The notes: generated by a model from the sequence alone, not told the origin. Shown: positions 1 through 11,221, counted from the first letter of the stretch. The stretch: DNA of 64,000 nt from Alphaproteobacteria bacterium (GCA_027045875.1 JALUAG010000074.1:1-64000), one strand, 5' to 3'. A program made the numbers and translations.

Positions 1-1
1 C

Positions 2-1168
2 GAGCGCTACGAGGGACGCCGCTACGCCGCCGTCAACGCCTACGGCTTTCAGGGCCTGCGCGAGACCGACGATCAGGGAACGATCCCCTTCGCCCTGCCG
101 CTCGCCGAGTATCACCGGACGAGCGGCCCCCTGGTCTGGGGGTCCTACTGGACCGTGGATGCCGGTGCGCTGGCCCTCACCCGCACCGAAGGCCTCGACA
201 CCCAGCGACTTACCGCCGAACTCGGCTGGGAGCTGCCCTACCTGGGCCCCATCGGCGATCTGTGGCGGCTGCGGCTCGCGGTGCGCGGCGACCTCTACCG
301 CACCGACGGCGATCCCCGGGACTACGGCGGCGGTGGCGACCGGGTGACCGGGCGCATCCTGCCGCGGGCCTATCTCGGCTGGAGCCTGCCGCTGGTGGGC
401 CGGAGCGGCGCCTGGCAGCAGCTCGTGGAGCCGGTGGCGGCGTTGATGATCGATCGCAGCGACGGCAACGATTCCGACATTCCCAACGAGGACAGCCAGT
501 CCTTCGAGTTCGACGAGACCAACCTCTTCGAGCCCAGCCGTTTCACCGGCATCGACCTGGTGGAGGAAGGCGTGCGGTTGGCTTACGGCGTGCGGGCGGC
601 GGCGATCGGTCCGGCGGCCTTCCGGGTGAGCGGGGTACTGGGACAGATCGTCGATCTCGCCGGTGGCGACGAGACCCCCGACAACAGCGGCCTCGAGGGC
701 CGCTTCTCGGATTTCGTCGGTCGCCTCGATCTGCGCCCCGGCCCCTATCTCGATCTCAGCTACCGGTTCCGCTTCGCCGCCGATGATCTGGTGTTCCGCC
801 GCAACGACGTGATCGCCTCCTTCGGCCCGCCCCGGCTGCGCTTCCGCATTTCCTATCTCGAGCTCTCCGACGAGCCGCTGCCCGACATCGACCGCAACCG
901 CAAGGAAGTGGTGGCGGCGGTGCGCATCGGCCTCACCGACGAGCTCAGCGTCGGCGCCCAGACCCGCCGCGATCTCACCGAGAACGAGACCGTCGCCACC
1001 AGCGGCGCGCTCGTTTACCGCAACCCCTGCTTCGTCTTGACGGCGGGGATCGAACGCCGATTTACCACCAAGGGTGAGCTCGACGACGAAACCACCTTCA
1101 CCCTGCGCATCGGATTCGCCGGTCTCGGCGACATCGGCACCTCGACCTCGCTCGAGGAGGTGCGGTAA
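2..1168 (+). CDS. lptD: LPS-assembly protein LptD, C-terminal part (5' truncated)
   Basis: The frame is open from base 2, so the gene starts upstream of the window; about 388 residues of the C-terminal beta-barrel half are present. LptD is the outer-membrane translocon that, plugged by the lipoprotein LptE, inserts lipopolysaccharide into the outer leaflet. The sequence has alternating polar and aromatic strands typical of a barrel, asymmetric long loops rich in Asp/Gly/Asn, and a late NPC segment where the family carries its C-terminal cysteine(s); I see only one cysteine there. surA follows after about 33 bases on the same strand, the usual alphaproteobacterial lptD-surA order, so it is probably co-transcribed. 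The assignment depends on this order plus the barrel-like composition; the N-terminal jellyroll lies outside the window. Confidence 0.85.
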   Translation, partial: ERYEGRRYAAVNAYGFQGLRETDDQGTIPFALPLAEYHRTSGPLVWGSYWTVDAGALALTRTEGLDTQRLTAELGWELPYLGPIGDLWRLRLAVRGDLYRTDGDPRDYGGGGDRVTGRILPRAYLGWSLPLVGRSGAWQQLVEPVAALMIDRSDGNDSDIPNEDSQSFEFDETNLFEPSRFTGIDLVEEGVRLAYGVRAAAIGPAAFRVSGVLGQIVDLAGGDETPDNSGLEGRFSDFVGRLDLRPGPYLDLSYRFRFAADDLVFRRNDVIASFGPPRLRFRISYLELSDEPLPDIDRNRKEVVAAVRIGLTDELSVGAQTRRDLTENETVATSGALVYRNPCFVLTAGIERRFTTKGELDDETTFTLRIGFAGLGDIGTSTSLEEVR

Positions 1169-1201
1169 CCACGGTTGGCGGTAACCGAAGAAGGGCCCGG
1201 A

Positions 1202-2467
1202 ATGTTCCACCGTCTGTGCCGTAGACTGCTGCTGGCGGCGATGCTGGCGACCTGGGCGACGCTCCTCGCCGGGCAGACCCACGCCCAGACGACGCTGCGC
1301 ATCGCGGCGATCGTCAATAGGGACGTGATCACCGTCCAGGACCTCTTCCAGCGCCTCAATCTGGTGCTGCTGGCGACCGGCGCCGAGAACGACCAAGAGA
1401 CCCGCGCCCGGCTCGGCCCCCAGGTGCTGCGGACCTACATCGACGAGACCCTCAAGCTGCAGGAGGCGCGCCGCCTGGGCATCACCGTCACCGCAGGCGA
1501 GGTGCGGCAGGCCCTGGTCGGTGTCGCCGCCCGCAACGGCATGAGCGTCGAGGAGCTGCTCGCGCTCCTGCGCCAGCGAGGCATCGGTATCGACACGCTC
1601 GAACGCCAGATCCGCGCGGAGCTCGCCTGGGCGCGGGTGGTCAACCGCCAGATCCGGCCCGAGGTGGTGGTTTCCGAGGAGCAGATCGACCTCGCGCTGG
1701 CCACCCGCAAGGAGGCGGACGCCGAGGAGGTGCTGCTGTCGGAGATCCTGCTGCCGATCTACCGCCCCGAACAGGAAGCCCAGGTGCTCGAGGACGCCCG
1801 CCGCATCATCGAGGCGGTGAAGAGCGGAGCCGATTTCGGGGCCCTCGCCCGCCAGGTCTCGGTCGCCGCCAGCGCCGCCGATCAGGGCAATCTCGGCTGG
1901 GTCGCGCTCGCCAACCTGAACGAGGTCGTTCGACCGGTCATCGAGAGACTCGAGATCGGCGTGCCTTCGGAACCGGTGCGTACCGCCAACGGCATCCGGA
2001 TCTTCCTGGTGCGCGACCGTCGCAGCGGCGGCAGCGGCGCCTCGGAAGAGCTCGTCGAGCTCGCCCAGCTCGTGATCCCCCTGTCCACCGACGCCACCGA
2101 GGAGGAGGTGCGGCGGGCCCTGCGCGAAGCCGAGGCGGTGCGGCCGCGGCTTCGCGACTGCGCCCGGGTCGCCGGGGTGGCGCGGGAGCTCGACGCGCCC
2201 GCTTCGGGGCCCCTCGGATGGATGCCCCTCGGCGAACTGCCGACCGATTTCGCGGCCGCGGTGGCACGGCTTCGGGTGGGCGAAGTCACCCCGCCGCTGC
2301 GCGGCCCCCTGGGCATCCATCTGCTGACGCTGTGCAGCCGCGGCGGCGCCGAGGGCGAGCGGCAGCGCATCCGCCTCGAGCTCGAGCGCGAGCAGGTGCA
2401 GCGGCTCGCCAATCGCTATCTCCGTGACCTGCGCAAATCGGCCTACATCGAAATCCGCCTGCGCTGA
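1202..2467 (+). CDS. surA: Periplasmic chaperone / peptidyl-prolyl isomerase SurA
   Basis: About 421 residues, close to the 428 of E. coli SurA. SurA escorts outer-membrane proteins such as LptD through the periplasm to the BAM complex. An ATG at 1202 preceded by GAAGAAGGG is preferred over an in-frame TTG at 1175 because it gives a clean Sec signal peptide: basic MFHRLCRR, hydrophobic core, then THA about residue 28. The SurA N-domain (residues 30-165) is followed by two parvulin-type modules, roughly 170-270 and 280-380; each has a degenerate GxLGW signature (NLGWV, PLGWM). It lies between lptD and rsmA. In many relatives pdxA sits between surA and rsmA, but here the surA stop runs straight into rsmA. 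Confidence 0.9.
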   Translation: MFHRLCRRLLLAAMLATWATLLAGQTHAQTTLRIAAIVNRDVITVQDLFQRLNLVLLATGAENDQETRARLGPQVLRTYIDETLKLQEARRLGITVTAGEVRQALVGVAARNGMSVEELLALLRQRGIGIDTLERQIRAELAWARVVNRQIRPEVVVSEEQIDLALATRKEADAEEVLLSEILLPIYRPEQEAQVLEDARRIIEAVKSGADFGALARQVSVAASAADQGNLGWVALANLNEVVRPVIERLEIGVPSEPVRTANGIRIFLVRDRRSGGSGASEELVELAQLVIPLSTDATEEEVRRALREAEAVRPRLRDCARVAGVARELDAPASGPLGWMPLGELPTDFAAAVARLRVGEVTPPLRGPLGIHLLTLCSRGGAEGERQRIRLELEREQVQRLANRYLRDLRKSAYIEIRLR

Positions 2468-2477
2468 CGGCGCCGCG

Positions 2478-3347
2478 GTGGAGCTCGCCGAGGCACCGCG
2501 GCCGCAGGATCTCGCCCGGCGTCACCGTCTCGTCGCCGACAAGCGGCTCGGACAGCATTTCCTGTTCGATCCCGCGATCCTGGACCGCATCGCGGCCGCC
2601 GCCGGGCCCTTCGGCGCCGATCCGGTGCTGGAGGTCGGCCCCGGCCCCGGCGGCCTCACCCGCGCCCTTCTCGAGCGCGGCGCTGCCGAACTCCTGGCCG
2701 TGGAGCGGGATCCACGCTGCCTCGCCGCGCTCACGGAACTCGAGGTGGCGGCGGGCGGACGCCTGCGGCTGATCGCCGCCGACGCGCGGCAGCTCGACAT
2801 CGCCGGCATCGCCGCCGGCCGTCGGCTGGTGATCGTCGCCAACCTGCCCTTCAACATCGGCACCGAGCTGCTGCTGGGCTGGCTCCACGCCCTCGATCCC
2901 GTGCGCCGCATGGTGCTGATGTTCCAGAAGGAGGTGGCCGCGCGCCTGGTGGCCCCGCCCGGAAGCGCCGCCTACGGACGCCTGTCCGTGCTGGCCGGCA
3001 GGCTCTGCCGGGTCGAGCGTCTCTTCGACCTCCCGCCCGGCGCCTTCACCCCGCCGCCCCGGGTGCACGCCACGGTGGTGCGCCTGACCCCGCGCGAGGA
3101 TCGCCCTCCGGCCGCCCTGCTGGCCGCCATCGAGCGGGTGACACGGGCCGCCTTCGGTCGGCGGCGGAAGATGCTGCGATCGAGTCTCCGCACCCTCGGG
3201 GTCGATCCGGTGACGCTGTGCGAGGCGGCCGGCGTCGATCCGGGCCGACGGGCGGAGGAACTGCCGATCGAAGCGTTCGAAAGGCTGGCGCGCCTCGTCA
3301 CGAACGACGGCGGGCGTCCCGCCGCAACCCCTCGACGAAGGCGGTGA
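2478..3347 (+). CDS. rsmA: 16S rRNA dimethyladenosine transferase RsmA (KsgA)
   Basis: This S-adenosylmethionine enzyme dimethylates two adjacent adenines in the 3' helix of 16S rRNA late in 30S assembly. Starting at GTG 2478 (about 289 residues), KRLGQHFL lies at 22-29, the SAM motif EVGPGPGG at 52-59 and the catalytic-type motif NLPFN at 122-126 (family NLPY/FN). A GTG at 2424 would add 18 residues but overlap surA by 44 bases, so 2478 is preferred; no strong ribosome binding site decides it. The 3' end overlaps the convergent gmk gene by 50 bases, and the last dozen residues are a basic tail (TPRRRR) encoded inside that overlap. Confidence 0.92.
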   Translation: MELAEAPRPQDLARRHRLVADKRLGQHFLFDPAILDRIAAAAGPFGADPVLEVGPGPGGLTRALLERGAAELLAVERDPRCLAALTELEVAAGGRLRLIAADARQLDIAGIAAGRRLVIVANLPFNIGTELLLGWLHALDPVRRMVLMFQKEVAARLVAPPGSAAYGRLSVLAGRLCRVERLFDLPPGAFTPPPRVHATVVRLTPREDRPPAALLAAIERVTRAAFGRRRKMLRSSLRTLGVDPVTLCEAAGVDPGRRAEELPIEAFERLARLVTNDGGRPAATPRRRR

Positions 3348-4011
3348 GCCCCGGCTGGCGCTGCCGCCGCAGCCGTTCGCCGTTGAGCACCGCCTGCAGC
3401 CCGCGGACGCTGGTCTCGAAGTCGCGGTTGACGATCACGTAGTCGTACTCGGGCCAGTGGGTGACGTCGGAGGCCACCTGCGCCAGCCGGTAGCGTACCG
3501 TCTCCTCGCTGTCCTGCGCCCGCGACCGCAGCCGCCGCTCGAGCTCCGCCACCGAGGGCGGCAGGATGAATACCGCCACCATGTCCTCGCCGGCGGTGGC
3601 GCGGAGCTGCTGCACCCCCTGCCAGTCGATGTCGAACAGCACGTCGCGGCCGGCCGCCAGCGCTTCCTCGACCGGCCGCCGCGGCGTGCCGTAGCGATGA
3701 CCGTAGACCTCGGCGTGCTCCAGGAGCTCGCCGCCCTCCACCATCGCCGCGAAGCGTGCGGCATCGACGAAACGGTAGTCGACCCCGTCCACTTCCCCCG
3801 GCCTCGGCGGCCGGGTGGTGACGGACACCGACAGGGTGAGTTCCGGCTCGCAGGCGAGGAGCGCCCGCGACAGCGAAGTCTTGCCCGCCCCAGAGGGCGA
3901 GGAGACCACCAGCATCAGACCGCGACGCCGACCGCCCACCAGCCTGCCGACCTCGATCCAGGGCCCGCCGGCGCCGGCCGCAGCCCCCCCCGTCGCTTCA
4001 TCTCGCGCCAT
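3298..4011 (-). CDS. gmk: Guanylate kinase
   Basis: Phosphorylates GMP to GDP with ATP, needed for recycling GMP into GTP, dGTP and cyclic-di-GMP. From ATG 4011 the product is about 237 residues with the P-loop SPSGAGKTS at 38-46, followed by the guanylate kinase core ([25 protein letters not shown] and the lid-region [11 protein letters not shown]). This start gives a roughly 30-residue extension before the P-loop, longer than the shortest homologues; an ATG at 3915 would start right at the beta strand before the P-loop. The start overlaps the mltG stop by 14 bases, so it is translationally coupled as the last gene of the fabD-fabG-acpP-fabF-mltG-gmk chain. Its 3' end overlaps rsmA by 50 bases. 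Confidence 0.93.
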   Translation of the reverse strand: MARDEATGGAAAGAGGPWIEVGRLVGGRRRGLMLVVSSPSGAGKTSLSRALLACEPELTLSVSVTTRPPRPGEVDGVDYRFVDAARFAAMVEGGELLEHAEVYGHRYGTPRRPVEEALAAGRDVLFDIDWQGVQQLRATAGEDMVAVFILPPSVAELERRLRSRAQDSEETVRYRLAQVASDVTHWPEYDYVIVNRDFETSVRGLQAVLNGERLRRQRQPGLTAFVEGLRRDARRRS

Positions 4012-5077
4012 CCGGCTCCACCCTCCCTTCCTCCGTGCCGCCCACCGGCTGGCCGCCGGCAGCCGGCCGCGGCACCGGCAGCGGCACCCTCCCCCCGGCG
4101 CGGTCACGGATGCGGCGCCAGGCGCGGACCTTGCGGTTGTGCTCGGCCAGGGTCCGTGAGAAGGCGTGGCCGCCGGTGCCGTCGGCGACGAAATAGAGAT
4201 AGTCCACGTCCGCCGGGCGGACCGCGGCCATCAGCGCGCGCCGTCCGGGATTGGCGATCGGTGTCGGCGGCAGTCCCGCCCGCCGGTAGGTGTTGTAGGG
4301 GCTGTCGACGGCGAGATCGGCGCGTGTGAGCCGCCGCCCGAGCCGGGTCTTGCCGCCGGTCAGCGCGTAGATCACCGTCGGGTCGGACTGCAGGCGCATG
4401 CCCTTGCGCAGCCGGTTGACGAAGACCGCGGCGACGATCGGATACTCCTCCGGCAGCGAGGTCTCCTTCTCGATCAGGGAGGCCAGGACCAGCGCCTCCT
4501 CCGGGCTCGCGAGCGGCAGGTCGGGCGCCCGCTGCGCCCAGGCCTCGGCCAGCGCTTCCTCGAGCGCCTCCCGCATGCGCCGCACCACCTGCCGCCGCGA
4601 CGCATCGCGCGGGAAGAGATAGGTCTCGGGCAGCAGCCGTCCCTCGGGCGGGGGCGGCTCCGGCAGCTCGCCGGTCAGGAACGGCACCTCGGCCAGCAGC
4701 GCGTACACTTCGGCCACCGTGAGCCCCTCCGGGACCGTGATCCGCCGCAGCAGGACCTCGCCACGCTGCATCATGTCGAGGATCTGGGCGGGGGTCATGC
4801 GGGCGGTGAGCCGGTATTCGCCCGCCTGCAGGCGCCGGTCGCGGCCGCTGAGGCGCAGGGCGATGCGGAACAGCCACGGGCGGTCGATGGCTCCCGCCTC
4901 GGCCAGCCGCCGGGTGATCGCCTCGACGCCGCTGCCCCGGGGGATGTAGACGACGGTCTCCTCGGCCAGCGGACCGGGGGTATCGAGATAGCGGACGACC
5001 ACCCACCAGCCGATGCCACCCGCTACCGTCAGGACGGCGAGCAGGCCCAGGACCAGGAGCAGGCGCCCGCGGGTCAC
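3998..5077 (-). CDS. mltG: Endolytic murein transglycosylase MltG
   Basis: A membrane-anchored YceG/MltG-family lytic transglycosylase thought to cut nascent glycan strands and so end peptidoglycan chain elongation. The 359-residue protein starts with GTG at 5077, 10 bases after the fabF stop. One N-terminal transmembrane helix spans about residues 5-29. A LysM-like region follows, then the catalytic core with LPETYLFP at 149-156 and the signature IEKET at 202-206, which contains the catalytic glutamate, and SDPTVIYAL from 231. The family signatures [20 protein letters not shown] and [16 protein letters not shown] follow. The C-terminal Pro/Gly-rich tail runs into the start of gmk. It is in its standard place downstream of fabF. 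Confidence 0.93.
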   Translation of the reverse strand: MTRGRLLLVLGLLAVLTVAGGIGWWVVVRYLDTPGPLAEETVVYIPRGSGVEAITRRLAEAGAIDRPWLFRIALRLSGRDRRLQAGEYRLTARMTPAQILDMMQRGEVLLRRITVPEGLTVAEVYALLAEVPFLTGELPEPPPPEGRLLPETYLFPRDASRRQVVRRMREALEEALAEAWAQRAPDLPLASPEEALVLASLIEKETSLPEEYPIVAAVFVNRLRKGMRLQSDPTVIYALTGGKTRLGRRLTRADLAVDSPYNTYRRAGLPPTPIANPGRRALMAAVRPADVDYLYFVADGTGGHAFSRTLAEHNRKVRAWRRIRDRAGGRVPLPVPRPAAGGQPVGGTEEGRVEPDGAR

Positions 5078-5087
5078 GCCGCCGCCG

Positions 5088-6356
<1,269 letters not shown>

Positions 6357-6376
6357 CACCCGTGCTCCTCGATCAG

Positions 6377-6401
6377 GCGGGCCGCAGCGGCCCCGGCCCG
6401 C
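6377..6401 (-). terminator. Hairpin between acpP and fabF (possible attenuator)
   Basis: Read on the minus strand, GCGGGCC and GGCCCGC form a 7-bp stem around an 11-base loop just after the acpP stop. There is no T-run, so it is more likely a partial terminator or RNA-end stabiliser than a full stop. Such an element would fit the usual excess of acpP transcript over fabF; that function is inferred. Confidence 0.35.
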
Positions 6402-6637
6402 TATCCGGAATGTTCCTGGATGTAGGCGATCGCGTCCTTGACGGTCACGATCTTCTCGGCGGCGTCGTCGGGAATCTCGATGCCGAATTCCTCCTCGAAC
6501 GCCATCACGAGTTCGACCGTGTCGAGACTGTCGGCTCCGAGATCGTCGACGAAGCTGGCATCCTCCGTGACCTTCCCTTCGTCGACACCGAGATGCTCGA
6601 CGACGATCTTCTTCACTCGTTCGGCGATATCGCTCAT
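6401..6637 (-). CDS. acpP: Acyl carrier protein
   Basis: A 78-residue acidic acyl carrier protein that holds growing acyl chains on a phosphopantetheine arm. The attachment serine is Ser37 in [19 protein letters not shown]; the length and four-helix pattern (NSDIAERV-type start, [15 protein letters not shown] end) are those of fatty-acid AcpP, not of a specialised carrier. About 140 bases separate it from fabG, enough to hold its own promoter, while fabF follows after a hairpin. It acts in the cytoplasm with the FabD, FabG and FabF enzymes encoded next to it. Confidence 0.97.
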   Translation of the reverse strand: MSDIAERVKKIVVEHLGVDEGKVTEDASFVDDLGADSLDTVELVMAFEEEFGIEIPDDAAEKIVTVKDAIAYIQEHSG

Positions 6638-6777
6638 CGTCCTCTCACTCCGCCCCAGTCATGCCGCGCGACTTCCGCTCGGGAGACGGAACCCCCGCTC
6701 GAATGCGGCGGCTTTTACACAATCGCACGAGACTTGCCTAGGTCTCCACGGCCACAGCGCACCGTCCCGCCGGCGGC

Positions 6778-7512
6778 TCAGAACATGGCCATCCCGCCGT
6801 TGACGTGCAGGGTGTGGCCGGTGACGTAGGCGGCCTCCTCGCTGGCCAGGAAGGTCACCGCGGCCGCCACGTCGGCGGGCTCGCCGAGACGGCCCGCCGG
6901 GATGCGTCCGGCGAGCGCCTGCCGCTGCCCGTCGTCGAGCTTCTCGGTCATCGCCGTGGCGATGAAGCCGGGGGCCACGCAGTTGACGGTGATGCCGCGG
7001 GCCGCCACCTCGGCCGCCAGTGCCTTGGTGAGCCCCACGAGGCCGGCCTTGGCGGCAGCATAGTTGGCCTGCCCCGGGTTGCCGGTGGCGCCGACGATGG
7101 AGCCGATGTTGACGATGCGGCCGTAGCGCCGGCGCATCATGCCCCGAAGCGCGGCGCGACAGAGCCGGAAGGCGGCGGTGAGGTTGGTGTCGAGCACGAG
7201 CTGCCAGTCCTCGTCCTTCATCCGGAGCGCGAGACCGTCACGGGTGATGCCGGCGTTGTTGACGAGGATGTCGAGCCCGCCAGCGGCCTCCGCGGTCTCG
7301 ACAAGGCGTGCGATGGTAGCCGGCTCGGTAACGTCGCCGACGACGATCTCGGTGCCCTCGCCCAGCTCCTCGGCGAGGGCCGACAGCGGCGCCTCCCGCC
7401 GGCCGGCGATCACGACCGCGGCACCGCGGCGGTGAAGGCTGCGGGCGACGGCGGCGCCAATGCCGCCCGAGGCGCCGGTGACCACCGCCCGCCTGCCGTC
7501 GAGTCGGAACAT
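6778..7512 (-). CDS. fabG: 3-oxoacyl-ACP reductase
   Basis: NADPH-dependent reductase of the fatty-acid cycle, a 244-residue classical short-chain dehydrogenase. The cofactor motif TGASGGIG is at residues 12-19, NNAG at 85-88, and the catalytic residues are Ser138, Tyr151 and Lys155 (YAAAKAG). An Arg pair after the motif (GRRE) fits NADPH preference. The C-terminus GHTLHVNGGMAMF is typical of FabG. The ATG overlaps the fabD stop by one base (TGATG), so translation of the two is coupled. Placement between fabD and acpP makes FabG far more likely than any other SDR. Confidence 0.95.
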   Translation of the reverse strand: MFRLDGRRAVVTGASGGIGAAVARSLHRRGAAVVIAGRREAPLSALAEELGEGTEIVVGDVTEPATIARLVETAEAAGGLDILVNNAGITRDGLALRMKDEDWQLVLDTNLTAAFRLCRAALRGMMRRRYGRIVNIGSIVGATGNPGQANYAAAKAGLVGLTKALAAEVAARGITVNCVAPGFIATAMTEKLDDGQRQALAGRIPAGRLGEPADVAAAVTFLASEEAAYVTGHTLHVNGGMAMF

Positions 7513-8474
7513 CACGGACCTCCTTCCGTCGCCGCCAGCGCCCGCGCCACCGGTGCCACGTCCTCCGGGGCCTGGAGGTTGAACAGGGCGGCGCCCGCAA
7601 CACCCCGCCTCGCCAGCCCCGTGAGCACCCGTCCGGCACCGAACTCGACCACCCGGTCGACACCGAGTGCCGCCATGCGGGCCATGGACTCCCGCCAGCG
7701 CACCCGGGCCGTCACCTGACGGACGAGGAGATCGCCGATCACCCCGGGCTCCTGCTCGGGCGCCGCGGTGACGTTGGCGATCACCGGCACCGCGGGCCGC
7801 TTCAGGGTGATACCGGCCAGCGCCTCCGCCAGCCGCTCCGCGGCCGGTGCCATGAGCGCGCAGTGGAAGGGGGCACTCACGGCCAGCATCATGGCCCGCC
7901 GGGCGCCGCGTTCGCGGGCCTGCGCGACGGCCCGCTCGACCGCCGTCCGATGGCCCGAGACCACCGCCTGACCGTCGGCATTGTCGTTGGCGAGCTCGCA
8001 CACCTCCTCGCCGGCGGCGGCCTCGGCGATCGCCTCCACGGTCGCCGGATCGAGACCCAGGATGGCCGCCATAGCACCCTCGCCCACGGGCACCGCCTCC
8101 TGCATGGCCTCGCCGCGCAGCCGCAGCAGCCGCGCGGCATCCGCGAGCGAGAGGGCGCCGGCGGCGGCGAGGGCCGAATACTCGCCGAGGGAGTGGCCGG
8201 CCACCCAGGAGACGAGCTCGGCGAGGCGGCGGCCGGTGGCCGCCTCGAGGGCGCGCACCGCCGCCAGCGAGGTGGCCATCAGCGCCGGCTGGGCGTTGCG
8301 GGTGAGGGTCAGCTCCTCGGCCGGCCCCTCGAAGATCAGGCGGGAGAGAGGCTCGCCCAGGGCCTCGTCGACCTCGGCGAACACCGCGCGCGCTTCGGCG
8401 AAGCTCTCGGCGAGCGCCCGCCCCATCCCGGGGGCCTGCGCCCCCTGTCCGGGAAACACTGCGATGGTCGGCAT
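7512..8474 (-). CDS. fabD: Malonyl-CoA:ACP transacylase
   Basis: Transfers malonyl groups from CoA to AcpP, supplying the extender unit for FabF. The 320-residue protein has the nucleophile elbow GHSLGEY at 93-99 (Ser95), the family arginine Arg120 and the catalytic His204 in APFHCALM; the start [13 protein letters not shown] is standard. It is the first gene of the minus-strand fatty-acid operon, 45 bases from the predicted transcription start of a promoter with a consensus -35. Its stop shares a base with the fabG start. Confidence 0.96.
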   Translation of the reverse strand: MPTIAVFPGQGAQAPGMGRALAESFAEARAVFAEVDEALGEPLSRLIFEGPAEELTLTRNAQPALMATSLAAVRALEAATGRRLAELVSWVAGHSLGEYSALAAAGALSLADAARLLRLRGEAMQEAVPVGEGAMAAILGLDPATVEAIAEAAAGEEVCELANDNADGQAVVSGHRTAVERAVAQARERGARRAMMLAVSAPFHCALMAPAAERLAEALAGITLKRPAVPVIANVTAAPEQEPGVIGDLLVRQVTARVRWRESMARMAALGVDRVVEFGAGRVLTGLARRGVAGAALFNLQAPEDVAPVARALAATEGGP

Positions 8475-8525
8475 GGAGCCTCGATCCGGTGAAGGGAGAC
8501 GCCGACCGGGGCCGGCGGTGCCCGC

Positions 8526-8553
8526 GTGATAGCGCGCCGCCCCGGGCTGTCAA
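8526..8553 (-). promoter_or_regulatory. fabDp: Sigma-70 type promoter of the fabD operon
   Basis: On the minus strand a perfect TTGACA (8553-8548) and TATCAC (8531-8526, 4 of 6 matches) are spaced by 16 bases, placing transcription start near 8519, about 45 bases before the fabD ATG. It lies in the 115-base gap between the preceding flavoenzyme gene and fabD, so it would drive fabD independently of that gene. Confidence 0.6.
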
Positions 8554-8589
8554 GCGATCCCGCCCGGGAAGTCGGCGGCGCGTCGCCGC

Positions 8590-11040
8590 TCAGGCACGCA
8601 GCGCCCGGTTCTCCGGATCGTAGGGGCTCTCGGCGATGATCCGCGCGGGCCGCAGCTGGTCGAGGATGCGCACTTCGCAGGGGCGCCCGATCTCCGCCAC
8701 GTCGGTCCTCACGTAGCCCAGCATCAGCGACTTGCCGACATGGTGGCCGTAGCCGCCGGCGGTGCCGCGTCCCACCACGCGGCCGTCCACGAACACCGGC
8801 TCGTTGCCGAAGGGATCGGCGTCGTCGGCCTCGATCTCGATGGTGCAGAAGCGCCAGGGGATCCCCTCCTCGCGCTGCTTCAGGAGCGCCTCGCGCCCGA
8901 CGAAGGGGCCCTTGTCGAAGCGCACGAAGCGCTCCATGCCGGCCTCGAGGAGGCTGTTCTCGGCATTGAGATCGGTGCCCCACAGCCGGTAGCTCTTCTC
9001 GAGCCGCATCGAATCCATCGCCCGCAACCCGACGAGCCCGATGTCGTAACGCTTTCCCGCCTCCATCAGGGCGTCGAAGAGGTGGATCTGGAACTCGATC
9101 GGGTGGTGGAGCTCCCAGCCCAGGGATCCCACGAAGTTCACCCGGAGCGCCCGCACGTCGCGGCAGAAGCCGACCGGGATCTCGGCGCCGCTCAGCCAGG
9201 GGAAGGCATCGTTGGAGAGATCGGCGTCGGTGAGCTCGGCGAGGACCTTGCGGCTGTCCGGGCCGGCGAGGACGAACACCCCGTAGCGGTTGGTGACGTC
9301 GGTCAGGATCACCGAGCCGTCGCGGGGCAGGCTCTTGGTCAGATGGTCCCAGTCGATGTCGTGGGCCGCACCCGGGCCCACGAGATAGAAGCGCTCGCCG
9401 TAGAGCCCGTCGGGCAGACGCAGGATGGTGAATTCGCTGCGGACCGAGCCCGAGGGGTTGAGGGCGTGGCAGAGGCGGATGGCGCCGACCTTGCGCGGCA
9501 GGGCGTTGGCCACCATGCGATCGAGCCAGGCGCGCGCGCCGGGTCCCTCCACCTCGTACTTGGCGAAGGAGCTGAGCTCCATGAGGCCGACCCGCTCGCG
9601 CATGGTCCGCACCTCCTCGCCCACATGGGGGAACCAGTTGGAGCGGCGGAAGGAATAGACGTCGCGCGGCTCCACCCCCGGCGGCGCGAACCAGTTGGGG
9701 CGCTCCCAGCCGAAGCGCTGGCCGAACACCGCCCCCCGTTCCCGCAGACGGTCGTAGGCGGGCGGCACCCGTGCCGGCCGGCCGGCCGGGCGGTTCTCGT
9801 ATTCCATCGGGTAGTGGTTGAAGAAGACGTGGGCGTAGGCCTCCTCGTTCTTGATCCTGGCAAAGCGCTTGGTGACCACGCCGAAGCGCCGCGGGTCCAC
9901 CCCCAGCATGTCCACCGTGGGCTCACCGTCGATGATCCAGGCGGCGAGCTGCCAGCCGGCGCCGCCGGCGGCGGTGACGCCGAAGCTGTGTCCCTCGCTG
10001 AGCCAGAAGTTGGGCAGGCCGAAGGCGGGTCCCACCATGGGATTGCCGTCGGGCGTGTAGGCGATGGGACCGTTGACGATGTCCTTGATGCCGGCGTTCT
10101 CGAAGGAAGGCACCCGATTGATGCAGGCCTCGACATGCGGCAGCAGGCGGTCGAGATCGCCGGGGAAGAGGTCCTTCTCGAAGCCCGGCGGCACGCCGTC
10201 GACGAAACAGGCCGGCGCCCCCTTCTCGTAGGGGCCGAGGATCCAGCCCATCCGCTCCTCGCGCAGATAGTAGGAGGCGTCGGATTCGCGCAGGATGGGG
10301 AGTTCGGCGTTGCCGGCCTCGCGGTATTCCCGCAACACCGGATCGACGTCGGTGACGATGTACTGGTGTTCGACCGGGATCACCGGGATCTCGAGGCCCA
10401 CCATGCGCGCGGTCTGCCGGGCGCAGTTGCCGGTGGCGCAGACCACGTGCTCGCAGCGGATGTCGCCCTCCTCCGTCCTGACGATCCATTCGAGACTGTC
10501 GCTGCGCTCGATGCCGGTGACGGCGACCCCCTGGTGGATGGTGGCCCCGTACTTGCGCGCCCCCTTGGCGAGCGCCATGGTGACGTCCACCGGCGCGATG
10601 TGCCCGTCCGTGGGATGCCAGAGCGCCCCCACCAGTCCTTCCGGGTTGATCAGCGGCCACAGGCGCTTGATCTCGTCGACGCCGACGACGTGACATTCGA
10701 CACCGATGGTCTCGGCGGTGCACTGGTAGTTGCGGTATTCGTCCATGCGGTCGCGATTGGTGGCGAGCCGGAGGTTACCGGTGGGATGGAAGCCGACCTC
10801 CTGCCCGGTCTCCTCCTCCAGCGTCTTGTAGAGCTCGACCGAATACTTGTGGAGCTGGCCCACCGAATAGCTCATGTTGAAGAGCGGCAGGAGGCCGGCC
10901 GCGTGCCAGGTGGAGCCGGCCGTGAGCTCGCTGCGCTCGAGCAGGACCACGTCCCGCCAGCCGCGCTTGGCCAGATGGTAGAGGGTGCTCACCCCGACGA
11001 CCCCGCCGCCGATCACCACCACGCGCGCGTGCCCCTTCAT
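8590..11040 (-). CDS. FAD-dependent dimethylglycine/sarcosine dehydrogenase-like protein with GcvT domain
   Basis: An 816-residue two-part enzyme. The N-terminal DAO-type flavin domain has GGGVVG at 11-16 and [11 protein letters not shown] around 43-53; His46 in WHAAG is the position that carries covalent FAD in dimethylglycine and sarcosine dehydrogenases. The C-terminal half (about 430-810) is an aminomethyltransferase (GcvT)-like folate domain with a GcvT C-terminal barrel. The expected reaction is oxidative N-demethylation of a methylated glycine or similar amine, passing the one-carbon unit to tetrahydrofolate. The exact substrate cannot be told from sequence. AGGAGGAG stands 5 bases before the ATG. 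It is a single-gene unit upstream of the fabD promoter, and the 222-base gap behind its start is shared with a divergent gene. Confidence 0.82.
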   Translation of the reverse strand: MKGHARVVVIGGGVVGVSTLYHLAKRGWRDVVLLERSELTAGSTWHAAGLLPLFNMSYSVGQLHKYSVELYKTLEEETGQEVGFHPTGNLRLATNRDRMDEYRNYQCTAETIGVECHVVGVDEIKRLWPLINPEGLVGALWHPTDGHIAPVDVTMALAKGARKYGATIHQGVAVTGIERSDSLEWIVRTEEGDIRCEHVVCATGNCARQTARMVGLEIPVIPVEHQYIVTDVDPVLREYREAGNAELPILRESDASYYLREERMGWILGPYEKGAPACFVDGVPPGFEKDLFPGDLDRLLPHVEACINRVPSFENAGIKDIVNGPIAYTPDGNPMVGPAFGLPNFWLSEGHSFGVTAAGGAGWQLAAWIIDGEPTVDMLGVDPRRFGVVTKRFARIKNEEAYAHVFFNHYPMEYENRPAGRPARVPPAYDRLRERGAVFGQRFGWERPNWFAPPGVEPRDVYSFRRSNWFPHVGEEVRTMRERVGLMELSSFAKYEVEGPGARAWLDRMVANALPRKVGAIRLCHALNPSGSVRSEFTILRLPDGLYGERFYLVGPGAAHDIDWDHLTKSLPRDGSVILTDVTNRYGVFVLAGPDSRKVLAELTDADLSNDAFPWLSGAEIPVGFCRDVRALRVNFVGSLGWELHHPIEFQIHLFDALMEAGKRYDIGLVGLRAMDSMRLEKSYRLWGTDLNAENSLLEAGMERFVRFDKGPFVGREALLKQREEGIPWRFCTIEIEADDADPFGNEPVFVDGRVVGRGTAGGYGHHVGKSLMLGYVRTDVAEIGRPCEVRILDQLRPARIIAESPYDPENRALRA

Positions 11041-11192
11041 TCGCCGCTCCTCCTCCCGCTGCCTTCCGGCCCCGCCAAACTGCCCCAGGCCCCGGTCGCC
11101 GGCAGGCCTTTTCGGGACCTGTTCTTGCCTCTGAGCGCCATGCGTCTGCCCGTCCCCGTCCTCCGCGCCGGCGGCGGACCACCTCCCCGGAC

Positions 11193-11221
11193 TTGGAGCC
11201 GGCAGCCATCGCGCCTATAGT
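11193..11221 (+). promoter_or_regulatory. Putative promoter of the DUF4139 gene
   Basis: TTGGAG (11193-11198) and TATAGT (11216-11221, 5 of 6) are spaced by 17 bases, with start near 11228 and about 35 bases of leader before the ATG at 11263. The -35 is weak, so this is suggestive only. The rest of the 11041-11262 gap shows only the ribosome binding sites of the two divergent genes. Confidence 0.4.

Noticed and set aside
8740-11220. A roughly 826-codon open frame on the plus strand opposite the dehydrogenase-like gene
   Set aside because: It is antisense to a clearly assigned flavoenzyme, its translation is low-complexity Gly/Ala/His/Arg without recognisable motifs, and long antisense frames are expected at this GC content.
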